Below, piece after piece: positions 22,970 to 34,113 of a DNA stretch of 64,000 bases. This DNA is from Annona cherimola. Taxonomy: Eukaryota; Streptophyta; Magnoliopsida; Magnoliales; Annonaceae. The notes under the pieces were generated by a model. That model saw nothing but the letters and a program-made list of their open reading frames with translations, was not told where the DNA came from and did no database searches. The stretch spans positions 56,158,012 to 56,222,011 of the forward strand of contig CM059971.1 in assembly GCA_030490835.1 (NCBI GenBank). The letters are read 5' to 3'. The translations under genes were made by a program, and so were the position numbers. Every line of letters begins with the position of its first letter. Within the stretch, counting starts at the first letter, position 1.

Positions 22970-24701
22970 TGTTCTGAACTCAATTAGCGAATCAAGAGTT
23001 ACTCATGTTTTGATAATTAACAATCCAAATTTTAGAGTTTAAGGGTACTAATATGTTTGTTGAATGACTTTGAATTAGATTTTTCAAAAACAAAGTATTA
23101 TAGATCAAGTTGCAAAGTCAAGTTAACCCAGCCATTGAACTAAGTCAAGTCGATACCCAAGTTGACTTAGGGATTGACTTCAAGTGTAATTTTGAAGGAA
23201 GCACTGAAAATGGGGATGCATGAGCTCATAATCAAAGTCGACTTCACTTGTGATTTAAGTCAAGTTACACCCCAAGTTGACTCAAGCTGTAACTTAGAAG
23301 ACTTCATACTCTAAAGAAGAATTCGAAGAACCTAAGTCACATCCCAAGTCAACTCCGACATGTGACTTGGGTGAAGTCTAATATCAAGTCAAGTTAGCAA
23401 TAAGACTTAGGCTACTCAAGGATGAGAATGAAAATTTTAGAGTTTTAGGCATGCAACGTACACTGAATCGCATACCCAAGTCAACTAAAAACTTACAACT
23501 TGGGTCAAGTTTCAAACCAAGTCCACTCAAGTGCAAGACTTGATGCCAAGGAATTTAAATATTAAAAAACTGAAGTCAAATATCAACAAATAAAGTTTAA
23601 ACCATGAAAAGTTGAAGCTCCAAGCACAAGAGTTGAGTCAAAGGAGATTACATCTTGAAAATCACAATAAGACCAAATGAGAATTGAGACTAAGAAGATT
23701 AAATCATGAAGACATAAACATTCAAAGATCAAATGTGTATAAATTATGAAGATTTGGAGTTCCAAGCACACATTGTAATGTGAAGTCGTAATCCAAGTTG
23801 ACTTCACATATAATTTGGGTCAAATCCTAGACCAAGTCGACCTAAAAAAGAAACTTGAAGAATTATATAAGGAGCAAAATATTTTAGAAGGAAGAGAGAC
23901 AACCAATGTCGCACTCCAAGTTGACTTCCATTTGCGACTTGGGTGAAGTTGCATTCGAAGTCGACTCTAGATACGGCTTGACATGTAACGGTTATAAAAA
24001 TTCGAACGTTGACACATTTAATGTGCGCCACCAACCCTCTAATATTCAAATAACTCCACACGATGTAAAAGATGTCAAAAGGAGTTATGATGGTTAGCAA
24101 GAGCATTCATTGAGGTATCATATTCCTTCCCACGAGTCGTTAATTATGCATTAAGTGCTCTACATGGAGAGACTCTCATTCTCACTGTAAGGGCTACAAC
24201 TTCTAATTCTTTTCAAGCATTCAAGAGTCTTCCTAAGTGCTAAAATTGCCCTACACGATCTGTAAAGTGTACATTCATCCCTGTTCATATTAATCTTATT
24301 GTATTGATACTTGGCTTAGTGTTAAAGACCAAGACCAAGTCAAGACAAGTAGCGTACGGTTGAAGTGGAACTACCCGTCTACTTGTGCAATCATTGTAAA
24401 TGCCCCTAGAGCTGTAATATAGAAGAGAGCAAGGGCTCTAGTTGTAATCTTGTTGAGATAATGAAATCCAAGACACAAGAGGTGTGTACTTCGAATAGTA
24501 GAGTAGGGAAGGTTGTCCAAACTACTATTTATCATCATGTTCCTTAGATTGATTGTCTTCCATTTCTTTACTGCTCTCTCTTCCTCTCTACATTTCATTC
24601 AAGGGGACTTAATTTACTGGAGGGTTAAATTAATTATTAAAATTTTTTTAGGAACCAATTTAACCCACCCCTCGTGTTTTCCCATTAACTCGGGACCAAC
24701 A
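22970..24701 (+). repeat. 3' LTR of element B (family S)
   Basis: It begins TGTTCTGAACTC and ends CGGGACCAACA, about 1.73 kb, aligned along its length with the 5' LTR but with many differences and small indels. GTCGAC-type palindromes are dense at about 23,140-23,980. A TATA-like motif is at 23,864-23,870. CTAAT follows it, the partner of the copy before the 5' LTR. Confidence 0.92.
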
Positions 24702-25400
24702 CTAATCACCTGTAATTCATTTCTACACTTTCTCTTTGATATAATGAAGACCGCTCTATTATTTCTTTCCATCCAAACTGACAATCCCAAGTAAACTTAA
24801 AGTTGATTTCTAAATGAGCCCACAAGTTCTTTCATTCTTGATTTAGTTTTTGGCCTAGTGTTCATTGAGAAGAAAACGGATGTCTTGTTCATATTAACTT
24901 TCTATCTCGAATACCTTTGATATTTGCCTCAAATGCCTTTGAAATTCTCCACTTCCTAGATAAAAGCTTGTAGAAATAGAAGAACATCACCTCCACATTC
25001 TTAGATCATTCCTTTAAATTTGAATGCCTTCAATCGAACCCCCCTTGTGCGAGATTGCTATTTCAAGTATTATAGACCTTTAACTCATATAAGAAAAAGA
25101 TATGGAGATAGTGGATCTTCTTATCTCAAACCTCTACTTTGAATAACAATATTAATGAGCTGCAATTAAGACCCACCCTATAAGTGATGAAAGAGATATA
25201 ACTGTGGATTCAATTTATCCATCTGTCATCAAAATTTATCTACCTTAGGACAGAACATAAGTAGTGCCAGTTCATATGATCATAAGTCTTGGACATATCA
25301 AGTTTCACTATCATCTCTTCGAGCCTGTCCCTTTTCTGGTATCTGTACATGGATTGTCTTATATACTAATAACATATTATCTTTTATCAAATGATTTGCT
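24702..25400 (-). pseudogene. LINE relic, N-terminal RT part, 5'-truncated
   Basis: On the minus strand: DNMLLVYK near 25,380, KLDMSKTYDHMNW near 25,290, a decayed LRQGDPLSPYLFL box (EDPLSPYLFL) near 25,110, DDVLLFLQA near 24,980 and KVNMNKTSVFFS near 24,880. The order and wording are those of plant L1-type reverse transcriptase, in several frames with stops. The sequence ends at CTAAT and resumes at 11,886 beyond element B. The 5' border near 25,400 abuts copia element D; whether this is a 5'-truncated insertion or a later deletion cannot be told. Confidence 0.82.
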
Positions 25401-26416
25401 CATTTTCTAGGTGGTAAGGGTTATAAAGTCCAAGTACAGTTATCCTTCAAGGCAGAAATTTCCTTTGCCATGGCATCCCTTTAATGTGCATATTTAATAG
25501 TTTGAAAGAATGATTTTGGCTCTTCAGTGGATGAGGTGGCCACTAAAAAACTAATGTGAATATGAGAAAATCTGGAGCAAAAACTAGGGCTTGGGAAGAG
25601 ATGTACTGTGATGTTAGTCGAAGCATTGGTTAAGTGCAATGTGGTAACTAAAGACACAAGAAAAGGGGTAAAACATAATCATAACCAGATAGAAAGTGAG
25701 AAACATGTCATTGTCATTTTCCTGAAATGATTGGAGTTGTAGGCATAATATGCTCTAGCTCACTAACTAGGATATCCTCAATGGAATCAAAAGGTGGTGC
25801 TATGGCCATTGACAAATCGGATGTGATTATCTTAGGACCAGTCATTGTCGATGAAAGTGGCTCAACTAAAGGCTTGAAAGGCATAGGTTCAAGCGTAACA
25901 AGCTCATCCATAAAGATGTGTGATGAGGGCCTTATGGCTGCAAGTGAAGGAGTCTGCTTTTGGTTTAATGCTCAAGTATCACCCAAATAGGTTATTGAGT
26001 AATTTGTAATAGAAAAATATCTTCAAAAAATTGAACATCACAGGAAATATCGAGTTTGGCATGGGGAGAAATTTTTTTTATCTTACTCTTAAGATCAAAA
26101 TTTTTTATCCATTTTGTTTGTTAGGGTATTAAAAAAATATCGAGTTTGGCATGGGGAGCAAACTTATCACATGGCTTGCTATTCACATGCTCATAACAGA
26201 GGTATCCAAAGCTCCTTGATGATCATAAAGTTGGAATCTTCTTAAGGAAAACCTCATATGGTGTTTTATTTTGTAAAACTAAGAACAACACAGTTAATTA
26301 AATACGTAGCAATAAACACACACTCTCCTCAAAAGAAAATAGAAAATTATAGTGCATGTGGAAATTCAAGAAGACACTTATGCTTTCTCTCAATGATGTC
26401 ATTCTGTTATGGCATG
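25401..26416 (-). pseudogene. pol: Copia D: integrase C-part and beginning of RT
   Basis: The minus strand reads, from 26,400 downward: a Glu-containing box like PQQNGVVERKH (HNRMTSLRESIS), KTPYEVFLKK near 26,250, and SFGYLCYEH near 26,200. It then continues to a linker open at 25,714-25,911 and the RT opening RDAMAKEISALKDNCTWTL near 25,430-25,490. Stops and shifts are frequent. An 24-bp word containing GAGTTTGGCATGGGGAG occurs twice, at 26,045-26,068 and 26,135-26,158, inside the integrase tail. Confidence 0.8.
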
Positions 26417-26421
26417 TTTGT

Positions 26422-29400
26422 TGTGAAACCCTAACTCATGTAGAACCCATGTGTATGCATCAATTATGTATATGATATTTATTTGTGAATTATGAAATTA
26501 TGAAGGCATTATATGATTTTTGCTAATTATTGCAATTAGGGTTATGGGTTAGCAATAATGATGTGATTAATCATTTTGAGCAAAAATGAGACAATGGGGT
26601 TAGAATAAATTATTTGAGATTTAAATGTGCAAATATATCTTGAAAAATTATTTTTCACTATTTAAAATGAATTATGGGAATTATTATGGTAATTGACAAG
26701 TTTAATGGAAAAAATTGAAAAATTCATAACTCAACGCCTGTAAGGCGGATTCAAGTGAAATTTGACATGAAAATTGTTAATGTTGGGCTTGGTATTATGG
26801 AATAAATGGGTTATGAAAATTCTTGATGAAATGAGATTTATGATTTATTGATCGTATTTCAATTTCAACCGTTAACTTTAAACGGCTATAACGGGAGCTA
26901 GGAAACTCGGATTAAGATGAAATTTGAAACGGTTAAATAAAATTGTCAGATATTTATTTTGAATGACTTGGATTAATCATGAAATATTGAAAAAATACCT
27001 GCATTGAAAAAGGTAAGCATGGTTGACTAATGCTCCACAAAAGTAACTTTCCATTAATGCAAGAGTACCAAGTGTAAATGCATGATGGGAATGGAATTTG
27101 AGGTGGCAATTGCAGGCCATTCCTTGGAAATTTTGTGCAAATATTTGAAATGCATAAATGTGAGAATTATTCATCCATTTAATGCATATTATGATGAAGC
27201 TACAAGAACATAGCCAAGGTGACAATAAGGGGACGTCCAAGGGGCTGTTTGGTGCATATTTATGATTTTTATATTTTTAAAATATGTATATAAGTTGCTG
27301 AGATGCAAGTACATGAGAAGTGCATACAATAATGAAGAATTACAGCAATAAAAAAATTGAAAAAGGCAGGTACATACAGCTGAAACGTGGACAGTTTAGG
27401 AGGATGGAAAATGTGATTTTATTTGCTAAGTTGCTGCAATTTTGTTAAATTTATTTAACACCAAATTAATATATAAATTAAAAGGTAATTAGAGGTATAA
27501 ATTACCCACATTTTTGAATAAAAAAATGAATGGAAAATGGACGTGCAAAGCTGGACGTGAATGGAGATGCATGGACGGCTTGGATTTTTATAGCAGATTT
27601 TGATTTTTGTAAAATGGTAAAATCAGATTTTACTTGGCTGTAAATGTGCCACCACATATGGTAGATAAGGGAGCATTTATGTATGTGAAAATGCACCACC
27701 AAGTGGGCCCCACAGCTGGAAAAATTCCAGCAATACATAAACCCATGCACGTTGAATTGAGAAGGGGATTTGGAAAATTTTCAAGAGCTGGTTTTTCACC
27801 CAAGAAACCAGCTGCTCACGTCCCATATACCCAGAAAAAAGAGGAAGGAAATCAAGGAGAAAATAAGGAGAAATTGAGAAGAAAAGCATCTCGAAGAATT
27901 CGAGATTGAGTTGGCTCAAAACCAAGTAAGTATGTGTTTGGTTTTACATTGTTTAACTTGAGTTTTTAAACTCAAAACTTGGAAATGAAAAGGATGCTTA
28001 AAGGATCTATAAAATGGTGTTTTAACATACTTTTGCATGAATATGAAATGGATATTAAGTTTTATGTATGAATTTTCAAGTTAAGATTGATGAAAGTGAA
28101 GTTATGCATGTGTAGTAAGTGGAAAATCCAAGTTGATAAACCCTAAATCTCCAAGACAAGTTGCTGTTTTGGTTTGATAATATTATTGGGGTATAAATCA
28201 TGTATTCATGCAAAATATATGATAAGTTATGCTTAAATGATGAATTTTTGAAGTTATGGAATGTCAAGTGATGATTTTGACCTAATTCCTACGTTTATAT
28301 GGTAAAAATGTTATGAAAATAGACTTGCATGTTTTAAGCATGTTATGTAGGGTAAAATACCCTAGGTTTAAGTTATTATGTATGCCCAAAAATATTTGAA
28401 AAAATAAACCCTAAAACTTATTTTTATAGATTTTATGGAAGAATGTCAAACCGACGTGAAACGGGACTCGAAACGTGTGGGTAACTTGTTGTTTTGAGAA
28501 ATGATAATGCATGGATGTTATATATGTGTTTAATTCCTAAATATAGATTAGGAAAAATAAATTTATTTTTCTGAAAATTCAGAATTATATGACTGTATAG
28601 GGTTATGTGTCAAAAGACACGTAAAACGGGTAAAAAAACGGGTTCCAAACTTGCTGTTTTGGAAACCTAGGTTGAACGGATTTAAATTCCATAAAAATAC
28701 CTTGAATGCAGTGGTAATTAAGGTTAATTAAACCCTTGAAAAATGAATTAAATTTCTGAGATAGAAAATTTTATAAAATGCATTATGTTTATGTGCTAAA
28801 TGAGCTTATGTGAAGGGATGAAGGTGAATAGGTGATGAATGACTTATGAAAAATGATTTTGTGGAAAAATGCATGAAAATGAGATGAATTCCATGATTAT
28901 ACATCTGTTTTGAGTGTATGATGATTTATTTCAAAATTTGAAATTTACTTAATGAAGCCTAAGGCAATAACATGTGCTAAAGCAAGCACCATTGTGTGTG
29001 TTGTGGAAAAAATGGATAAATGGAAAAGTGAGCTCAATGAACCTATGAATGATGTGTATTGAATGAATTTTATGTGATTAAAATAAATACCCAGTGTATG
29101 GGGTTATACATGTTATGTTATATGATAGCCGAAGAAATGTGTATAAAATGTGCTAAAATGTGCAAAATGAGCTATACATGTGTATGATGACTTATGAAGT
29201 CAAATAAATGATGTATGTAAATGGAATGGGTTGGAAAAATAAATGAAGTATGAGAAAAAAAATATATGAAGAATCATACTATTCTCATGTAGGCAAAGGC
29301 AAAGAAAAAGTGGCGACGGAAAGCTAAGGAGTTCAGGTAAGCAAGCAAATTTTCTAAAGGATTTTTGCTTTTCTAAATTGTTTCCTTAAATGCAACTCTT

Positions 29401-30440
29401 ATTTTAACTTGTTTGAAGAAACTATGGAAATTGTTTTCTAATGTGTTTAAGGATGGCCATCCCTTAGAAAAATGATGTTGAAATGATATTTTACTTCAAA
29501 TGCAATATTATGAAATCTTTCTTTGATAAATGCTATGGAAAAATGATGTGATTCCATGTTTCTGATTGAAAAATCATGCTAGCATGTTAAAGATGAATTT
29601 ATGCAAAAGTTCATGTGCACAGGTTACTAGGTCCACTTGAAGGGTATAAGCGGACCGGTTGTCCCCCCTTGGTGTGGCCAAGTCGCTTGAAACAGGCTTA
29701 AGGTTGGCGGCGCCCTCTCTGAAATGGGAGTTAACGTGACGGATGGTCGCCTGGCTAGCTTCCATCCTAAGGGAGAAATGGTATATATGTTCATGTTTTC
29801 ATATGGCATTATGCATATGAGACCCGTGATGGGTACAGGATTTCATGTTTTTAAAATATACCTTTAGACAAGGTATGGATTGCTTTCCAATATGATTTTA
29901 AGTGCAAAATGTTGCCTGAAATGATTTACCTGTAAAATGCAAACAGCTTGCTTATTGAGTTTTGACTCACGATTTTGTTTTCCAAACCCAAAGACTGGTG
30001 ATGGACAGGACATGGCGAAGGAGCAAGTGCCGACTTAAGGAATCCATGGAAAAACTTATGAAAATCATGTTATGAAACTTATGTGAAATGTTTGTAAAAA
30101 TATATGCAGTGCTTTATGATGAATAGATGTAAACTATTCGAATGTTTTATATGGATGACTGTGATTTATACATGCAGTGACATTTGATTTAGGCAAAAGA
30201 TGAAATGTCGCTGCACAGCATGTTTGTATATAATGAATGGGGTGAAATGACTTAGAAATGTATGAGAATGAAATTATGAGAACATGAGTTGTTATATGAA
30301 CTTTTACATGATCATATTTAATAGGGTAAATATCCAACAAGACCCGCCGTGTGACAGGGCAACAATCCTGATCACGTTTACCAATCAATACGATCCCGAG
30401 GTAAGGCTCAGGATGTGACGCTTGGGTTTGGAGCGCCACA
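26422..30440. mobile_element. 4.0-kb solo LTR in copia D, perfect 5-bp duplication
   Basis: It starts TGTGAAACCCTAAC and ends GGAGCGCCACA, flanked by TTTGT at 26,417-26,421 and 30,441-30,445. No PBS, polypurine tract, second LTR or coding similarity was seen inside, so it is read as one solo LTR. Its length and wording (repeated GGxTTATGAAA, exon-like AAGTGGCGACGGAAAGC near 29,311, TTGCTTATTGAGTTTTGACTC near 29,950) fit the long LTRs of Ty3/gypsy chromoviruses such as Tekay/Del, but that assignment is from general resemblance. Open frames inside (for example 27,634-27,909) are not supported as genes. The strand is probably plus. Confidence 0.8.
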
Positions 30441-30445
30441 TTTGT

Positions 30446-31200
30446 ACAACTAGATTGTCACTTCATGACATGCTCAAGATATAGGTCATTAAATCATCGT
30501 GAATAAATTTTAATCCATTGTCTGTCAGTAGAGCTTTGACTTGCAAATTAAATTGTGTAAAAACCTAATTAAAAATTTTCAAGGGATACACCTTGATTTT
30601 GGCTTATCTTTCATAAGAAAGACCCATGTTGCTCAACCAAAATCATCTACTATGGTTAAAAAGTAATGAGATTCAAATAAAGACTTTATTTTGTATGGAC
30701 TCCTAATACCACAGAGAAACAATTAAAAAATATGCATAATCATATTCATACTGATAAAAAAAGGTAACATGTTTGTTTTATTTTACAATAAGCATTTCTT
30801 AATGAAGTAAAAGAAAATGGATAAACTGGAAACCAAAAAGAGCCAATTTACTAGTATATGCCCAAAATCTTGATGCGACAAACTTAAATTAATGGAATTC
30901 TTAGGAATCAATGCCTTCCCCCTTTCATTATAGACGATCCCACTCTCTACCCACTCCAATCAACATCCTCAAATGCAAGTCCCGAATCACACAAAATTTT
31001 GAATAAAAATTTAGTGAATAAATTTAATGACATGTCAATATGCTAATTGAGAATAAATTAACACAGAAATCTAGAACTCCAAGGACTTACTCAAGATTCA
31101 ATCTCTTTCCAAGAGAAACCCATCCTAGGACATGAATTGCTACTATTTCACTAGCAAGAATCTGCAACAATATGCACTGGTAGAATATTAGGCTGTGACA
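30446..31200 (-). pseudogene. pol: Copia D: integrase core, broken
   Basis: The minus strand shows FLTIVDD then ATWVFLMKDK near 30,590-30,690, and LLTDNGLKF with the second catalytic Asp at 30,520-30,522. The frame runs toward the third catalytic position and is cut by the 4.0-kb LTR at TTTGT. The part at 30,760-31,190 is more degraded and covers the zinc-binding region. Confidence 0.8.
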
Positions 31201-32021
31201 CTGATTTTGATAATGATTCGAATTATGAGTTATGTAGTTTGTTGCCTCTCTATCAAAAATTCAAAAATTGCCACATTTGTAGACGGAGTTCCACCCAAAA
31301 GAGTTATCCATTACTGATATCGGGCAAAAATTAACCCAAGGATTAAAGGCACGACTCCATCCTTAGTTATATAGCAAACGCTACTCCAAAATAGGTATTT
31401 AGAACTAAGTTGTTGGCCTTGTTCTCTTCCTATGACTTGGTTTGTTTATTGTTCTGCTTACCAAGTTTATGTCAATTCACTGGATATCCAATCATCTTAC
31501 AACAATGTGATTTGGTTGATTTATCTTCTCACATAGTACACATGGTGGGAAGTTACCATGATTGTTATCATCATTTTTCTTTGATGTTGACTCATTACTT
31601 TTAATGAGTAGGTTAGTGGCTTTTATGGTGGGGGCACAATTTGTTATAGCTAGATGTTGTTTCTTCTTGCGGTATAGTGGCATAGGCCCTTCTAAGGATT
31701 GGCAGTGGCTCAATGCTCAAGAATGAGATCTCACAGTTGTATACTCCTCATTGAGCCCTTAAAAAAATCAAAAACTTTCTCCTCCTCGCGCATGGATTGC
31801 ATCTTCTTTGTCTCACCACATTTATATCTGCATTTGCAACTTAAGACCCAATTGAGATCTTATAATTCACCCCAAATGGTTTTTAACTTACAACGAAAAA
31901 TGAAATAAAGGATTTCTTTTAATGTAAAAGAGCAATGGCTCATTTCAACTTGTAAACTTTGGGTGCCTCTCCTTAAATGAACTTTCATCAAATTTGCCCA
32001 TAATTATGCTACGGTTTTTAC
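31200..32021 (-). pseudogene. gag: Copia D: gag C-part and protease remnant
   Basis: 31,492-31,713 is open and ends in PPCVLCEKINQPNH, a decayed zinc knuckle. Upstream (31,720-31,970) the translation reads CKCRYKCGETKKM, EEEKVFDFFKGLNEEYTTVR and KTIWGELYNLN, a clear match to the middle of copia gag with its Cys-rich box. The protease near 31,280-31,400 is too decayed to show an active site. The frame is cut on the high side by solo LTR S2. Confidence 0.8.
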
Positions 32022-32026
32022 ATGAG

Positions 32027-33521
32027 TGTTGGTCTCAAGTTTATGGCAAAACCCAAGAGGGGATGGGTGAATTGGATTCTTAAAATTTTCTTTACTAATT
32101 TAAAACTTAACCTCTTGCCAGTTTAATCCCCTTGAATAAAATGTAGATAGCTAGAGAGAGCAATAAATTAGTAAAAACAGTAAACACAAGAGACACGACA
32201 AATTACAGTAGTCCGGGCAATCTTTCCTACTCCACTCTTTGAAACATACACTCTCGTATCTTAGATTCCATTAAATCAATAGAGATTATAGCTAAAGTCT
32301 TTGCTCACTTCTGGATTATAGTTGTAGGAAGCCTTTACAACAGTTACACAAGTAGACTCCAACCGTACACTACTTGTTTCAACTTGACCTTGGTCTCCAA
32401 CACAAAGCCAAATATCACAATACAACAATAATAATTTAAAAGAAAGAATTTACACTTTACAAATTTATGTAGAGCAGTTTCAATGCTCGAGAAGGCTCTT
32501 GAGTAGTTGATAAAGTTGAGAACTTGCAACCCTTCGTAGTAAAATAAGAGTCTCTTCTTGTAAAACACTTAATGCATAATAAACCACTTGAAAGCGCGAA
32601 GGTGAAGGCTCAACAAATGCCATTGTTAACCCTCATAACTCTTATTGATATGTTTTAAATAGTTGTGGGAGTTATTTGAACGTTGGAGGATAGATGACGC
32701 GCATTAGATGTGCCATCGTTCAAATTTTTTTGACAATTGTGACTAAAGTTGCATTTGGAGTCAACTTTGAATGCAACTTCACCCAAGTCGTAAACTGGAG
32801 TCGACTTGGGGTGCAACTTCAATCATCCTCTTCCTTCCATAGACTTGTCTTTCTTAGTTTTGTGCTCTTCAGGTTCCTTCTTAAGTCGACTTGATATTTG
32901 GACTTAACCCAAGTCGCAAGGCTTGGAACTTTAAAACATCATCTCTTAGGTTTCTAATTTGTCGAGTCTTGATTTTGAGTTGACTTGGTCTTGGACTTGA
33001 CCCAAGTCGCAAGGTGGAGTTGACTTCGTATTCAACTTGACTTCTACAGATTCTTCTTTAGCCACCTGAAGAAACCCAAATTGCGAATTTATGTCGACCT
33101 AGCTTCTATTTCGCTCAAGTTACAAGGTAGAGTCAACTTCGTGTGTGACTTCGCTTACCTCAAAATTAGTCAATAGAAATATGCAACCTCAACTCCTTGC
33201 TAAAGTTGACTTCAATTGCAACTTTACCCAAGTCGCAGGCTGAGTCGAGTTGAGACTGCGACTTCATCTGTCTGAACTTTAAATCTTCAAATGTATTAAT
33301 CCAAGTGGCTCTTCTAGGGTTGATTGAGACAAACTTGACCACAGTCGATGCTGGGGTCAACTTGGTTATGCGATTTGACCAACTTTTGCTTTGTTTCGAA
33401 CAATCTATCTTCAAGTCTCAAACCAAACACATTAGTTTCTTTAATATTTTCAAAATTGGATGTTAATCATTAAAACATGAGTAGACCTTGATTGGCAAAT
33501 TATGAAATTGAGTTCACAACA
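32027..33521 (-). mobile_element. Solo LTR of family S (S2) in gag of copia D
   Basis: Reverse orientation copy, from TGTTGGTCTC to TTCACAACA, 1.5 kb. The flanks are ATGAG (32,022-32,026) and ACGGG (33,522-33,526), which differ by two transitions and are probably a decayed 5-bp duplication. The gag frame of element D continues on both sides. Palindrome-type words are dense at about 32,740-33,380. Confidence 0.85.
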
Positions 33522-33840
33522 ACGGGTAGTGCTACCTTGAAGTCCTTTGTGAGTGCATTCATGAGCCATGAAATGATACATTACACTACATTTATTGCTT
33601 TAAGTACGAGGAATCATCATTCATTTTGGGTAGCATGGCATCCACAAAACATGCCTTATTTCTAGAATGGAGCACATTCATAAAACTACACCTCCATATG
33701 ATGTAATTATCTCTACTCTCATTGAGAGTAGTAACAAAAATTAGATTATAATGACCAGAAAGGTGCAAGTAATATGAAGAAGTGGTGGAAATAGCAGAAA
33801 AGTCCAAAGATTGTCGCTATGGTTATTTGAATCCTCATAC
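33522..33840 (-). pseudogene. gag: Copia D: gag N-part
   Basis: 33,592-33,807 is open for 71 codons and reads YYLHLSGHYNL, then SRDNYIIWRCSFMNVLHSRN and FVDAMLPK, the usual opening of this copia gag type (Y.LHPSDHP...L.G.NY..W...M..AL..KNK..FVDG). ISWLMNALTKDF follows before the S2 insert. The PBS lies about 70 bp upstream on the minus strand. Confidence 0.85.
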
Positions 33841-33893
33841 ACCATGTTGAATAAGAGAAAGAGAATGAAAATGAAAAGAAAATTGAGCTGTAA

Positions 33894-33908
33894 CCCCCTC
33901 TAATACCA
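33894..33908 (-). other. Primer-binding site of copia D
   Basis: On the minus strand TGGTATTAGAGGGGG, directly after the LTR end. It matches the initiator Met tRNA site TGGTATCAGAG with one change in its first eleven bases. Confidence 0.8.
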
Positions 33909-34113
33909 TGAAAATTGAATTACCAAAATTAATTAATTTTTGCATTGGTACACATCGTTGTATATAACCTTACAAATATTATATGGCACAACTTTAGACT
34001 ATCATAATCAATTACAATAAGACAAATTAAGAATAAAATAAATCAGAATAAGTTAGTATCATTATAATTAGTGTGTACAAAAGATATGTACATAATCATA
34101 ATCTCCTTCAATA
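33909..34113 (-). repeat. Short 5' LTR of copia D
   Basis: On the minus strand it starts TATTGAAGGAGATTATG (TG expected, so one change) and ends AATTTTCA immediately before the PBS, about 205 bp. The short length and GAAGGAGATTATG opening are usual for short-LTR plant copia elements. No second copy remains. Confidence 0.65.

Larger units (their letters stand above)
11887..24701 (+). mobile_element. Sirevirus-like Ty1/copia element B, complete ends, nested insert
   Basis: Two LTRs in the same orientation (11,887-13,593 and 22,970-24,701) enclose, in order, a PBS, gag, protease, integrase, RT, RNase H, a partial third ORF, purine tracts, and a nested insert at 19,779-22,919. Flanking copies CTAAT at 11,882-11,886 and 24,702-24,706 are identical, so this is one insertion of 12.8 kb including the later insert. 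It sits inside a LINE, whose frame resumes across the gap. The LTRs are clearly diverged by eye and coding parts have many stops, so it is old and inactive. A deletion of about 1.3 kb relative to element C removes the pol/ORF3 junction. Confidence 0.93.
25401..34113 (-). mobile_element. Ty1/copia element D with short LTR, split by two solo LTRs
   Basis: On the minus strand the order is LTR (33,909-34,113), PBS (33,894-33,908), gag N-part, solo LTR S2, gag C-part, protease region, integrase core, 4.0-kb solo LTR, integrase C-part, start of RT. The coding wording continues across both inserts. The RT catalytic part, RNase H and 3' LTR are missing because the element stops at the LINE border near 25,400. 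The short LTR and gag type mark another copia lineage than A or B/C. Confidence 0.85.

Noticed and set aside
27634..27909. 91-codon frame and its minus-strand partner inside the 4.0-kb solo LTR
   Set aside because: Overlapping frames on both strands, no family resemblance, and located inside an LTR bounded by a perfect duplication.
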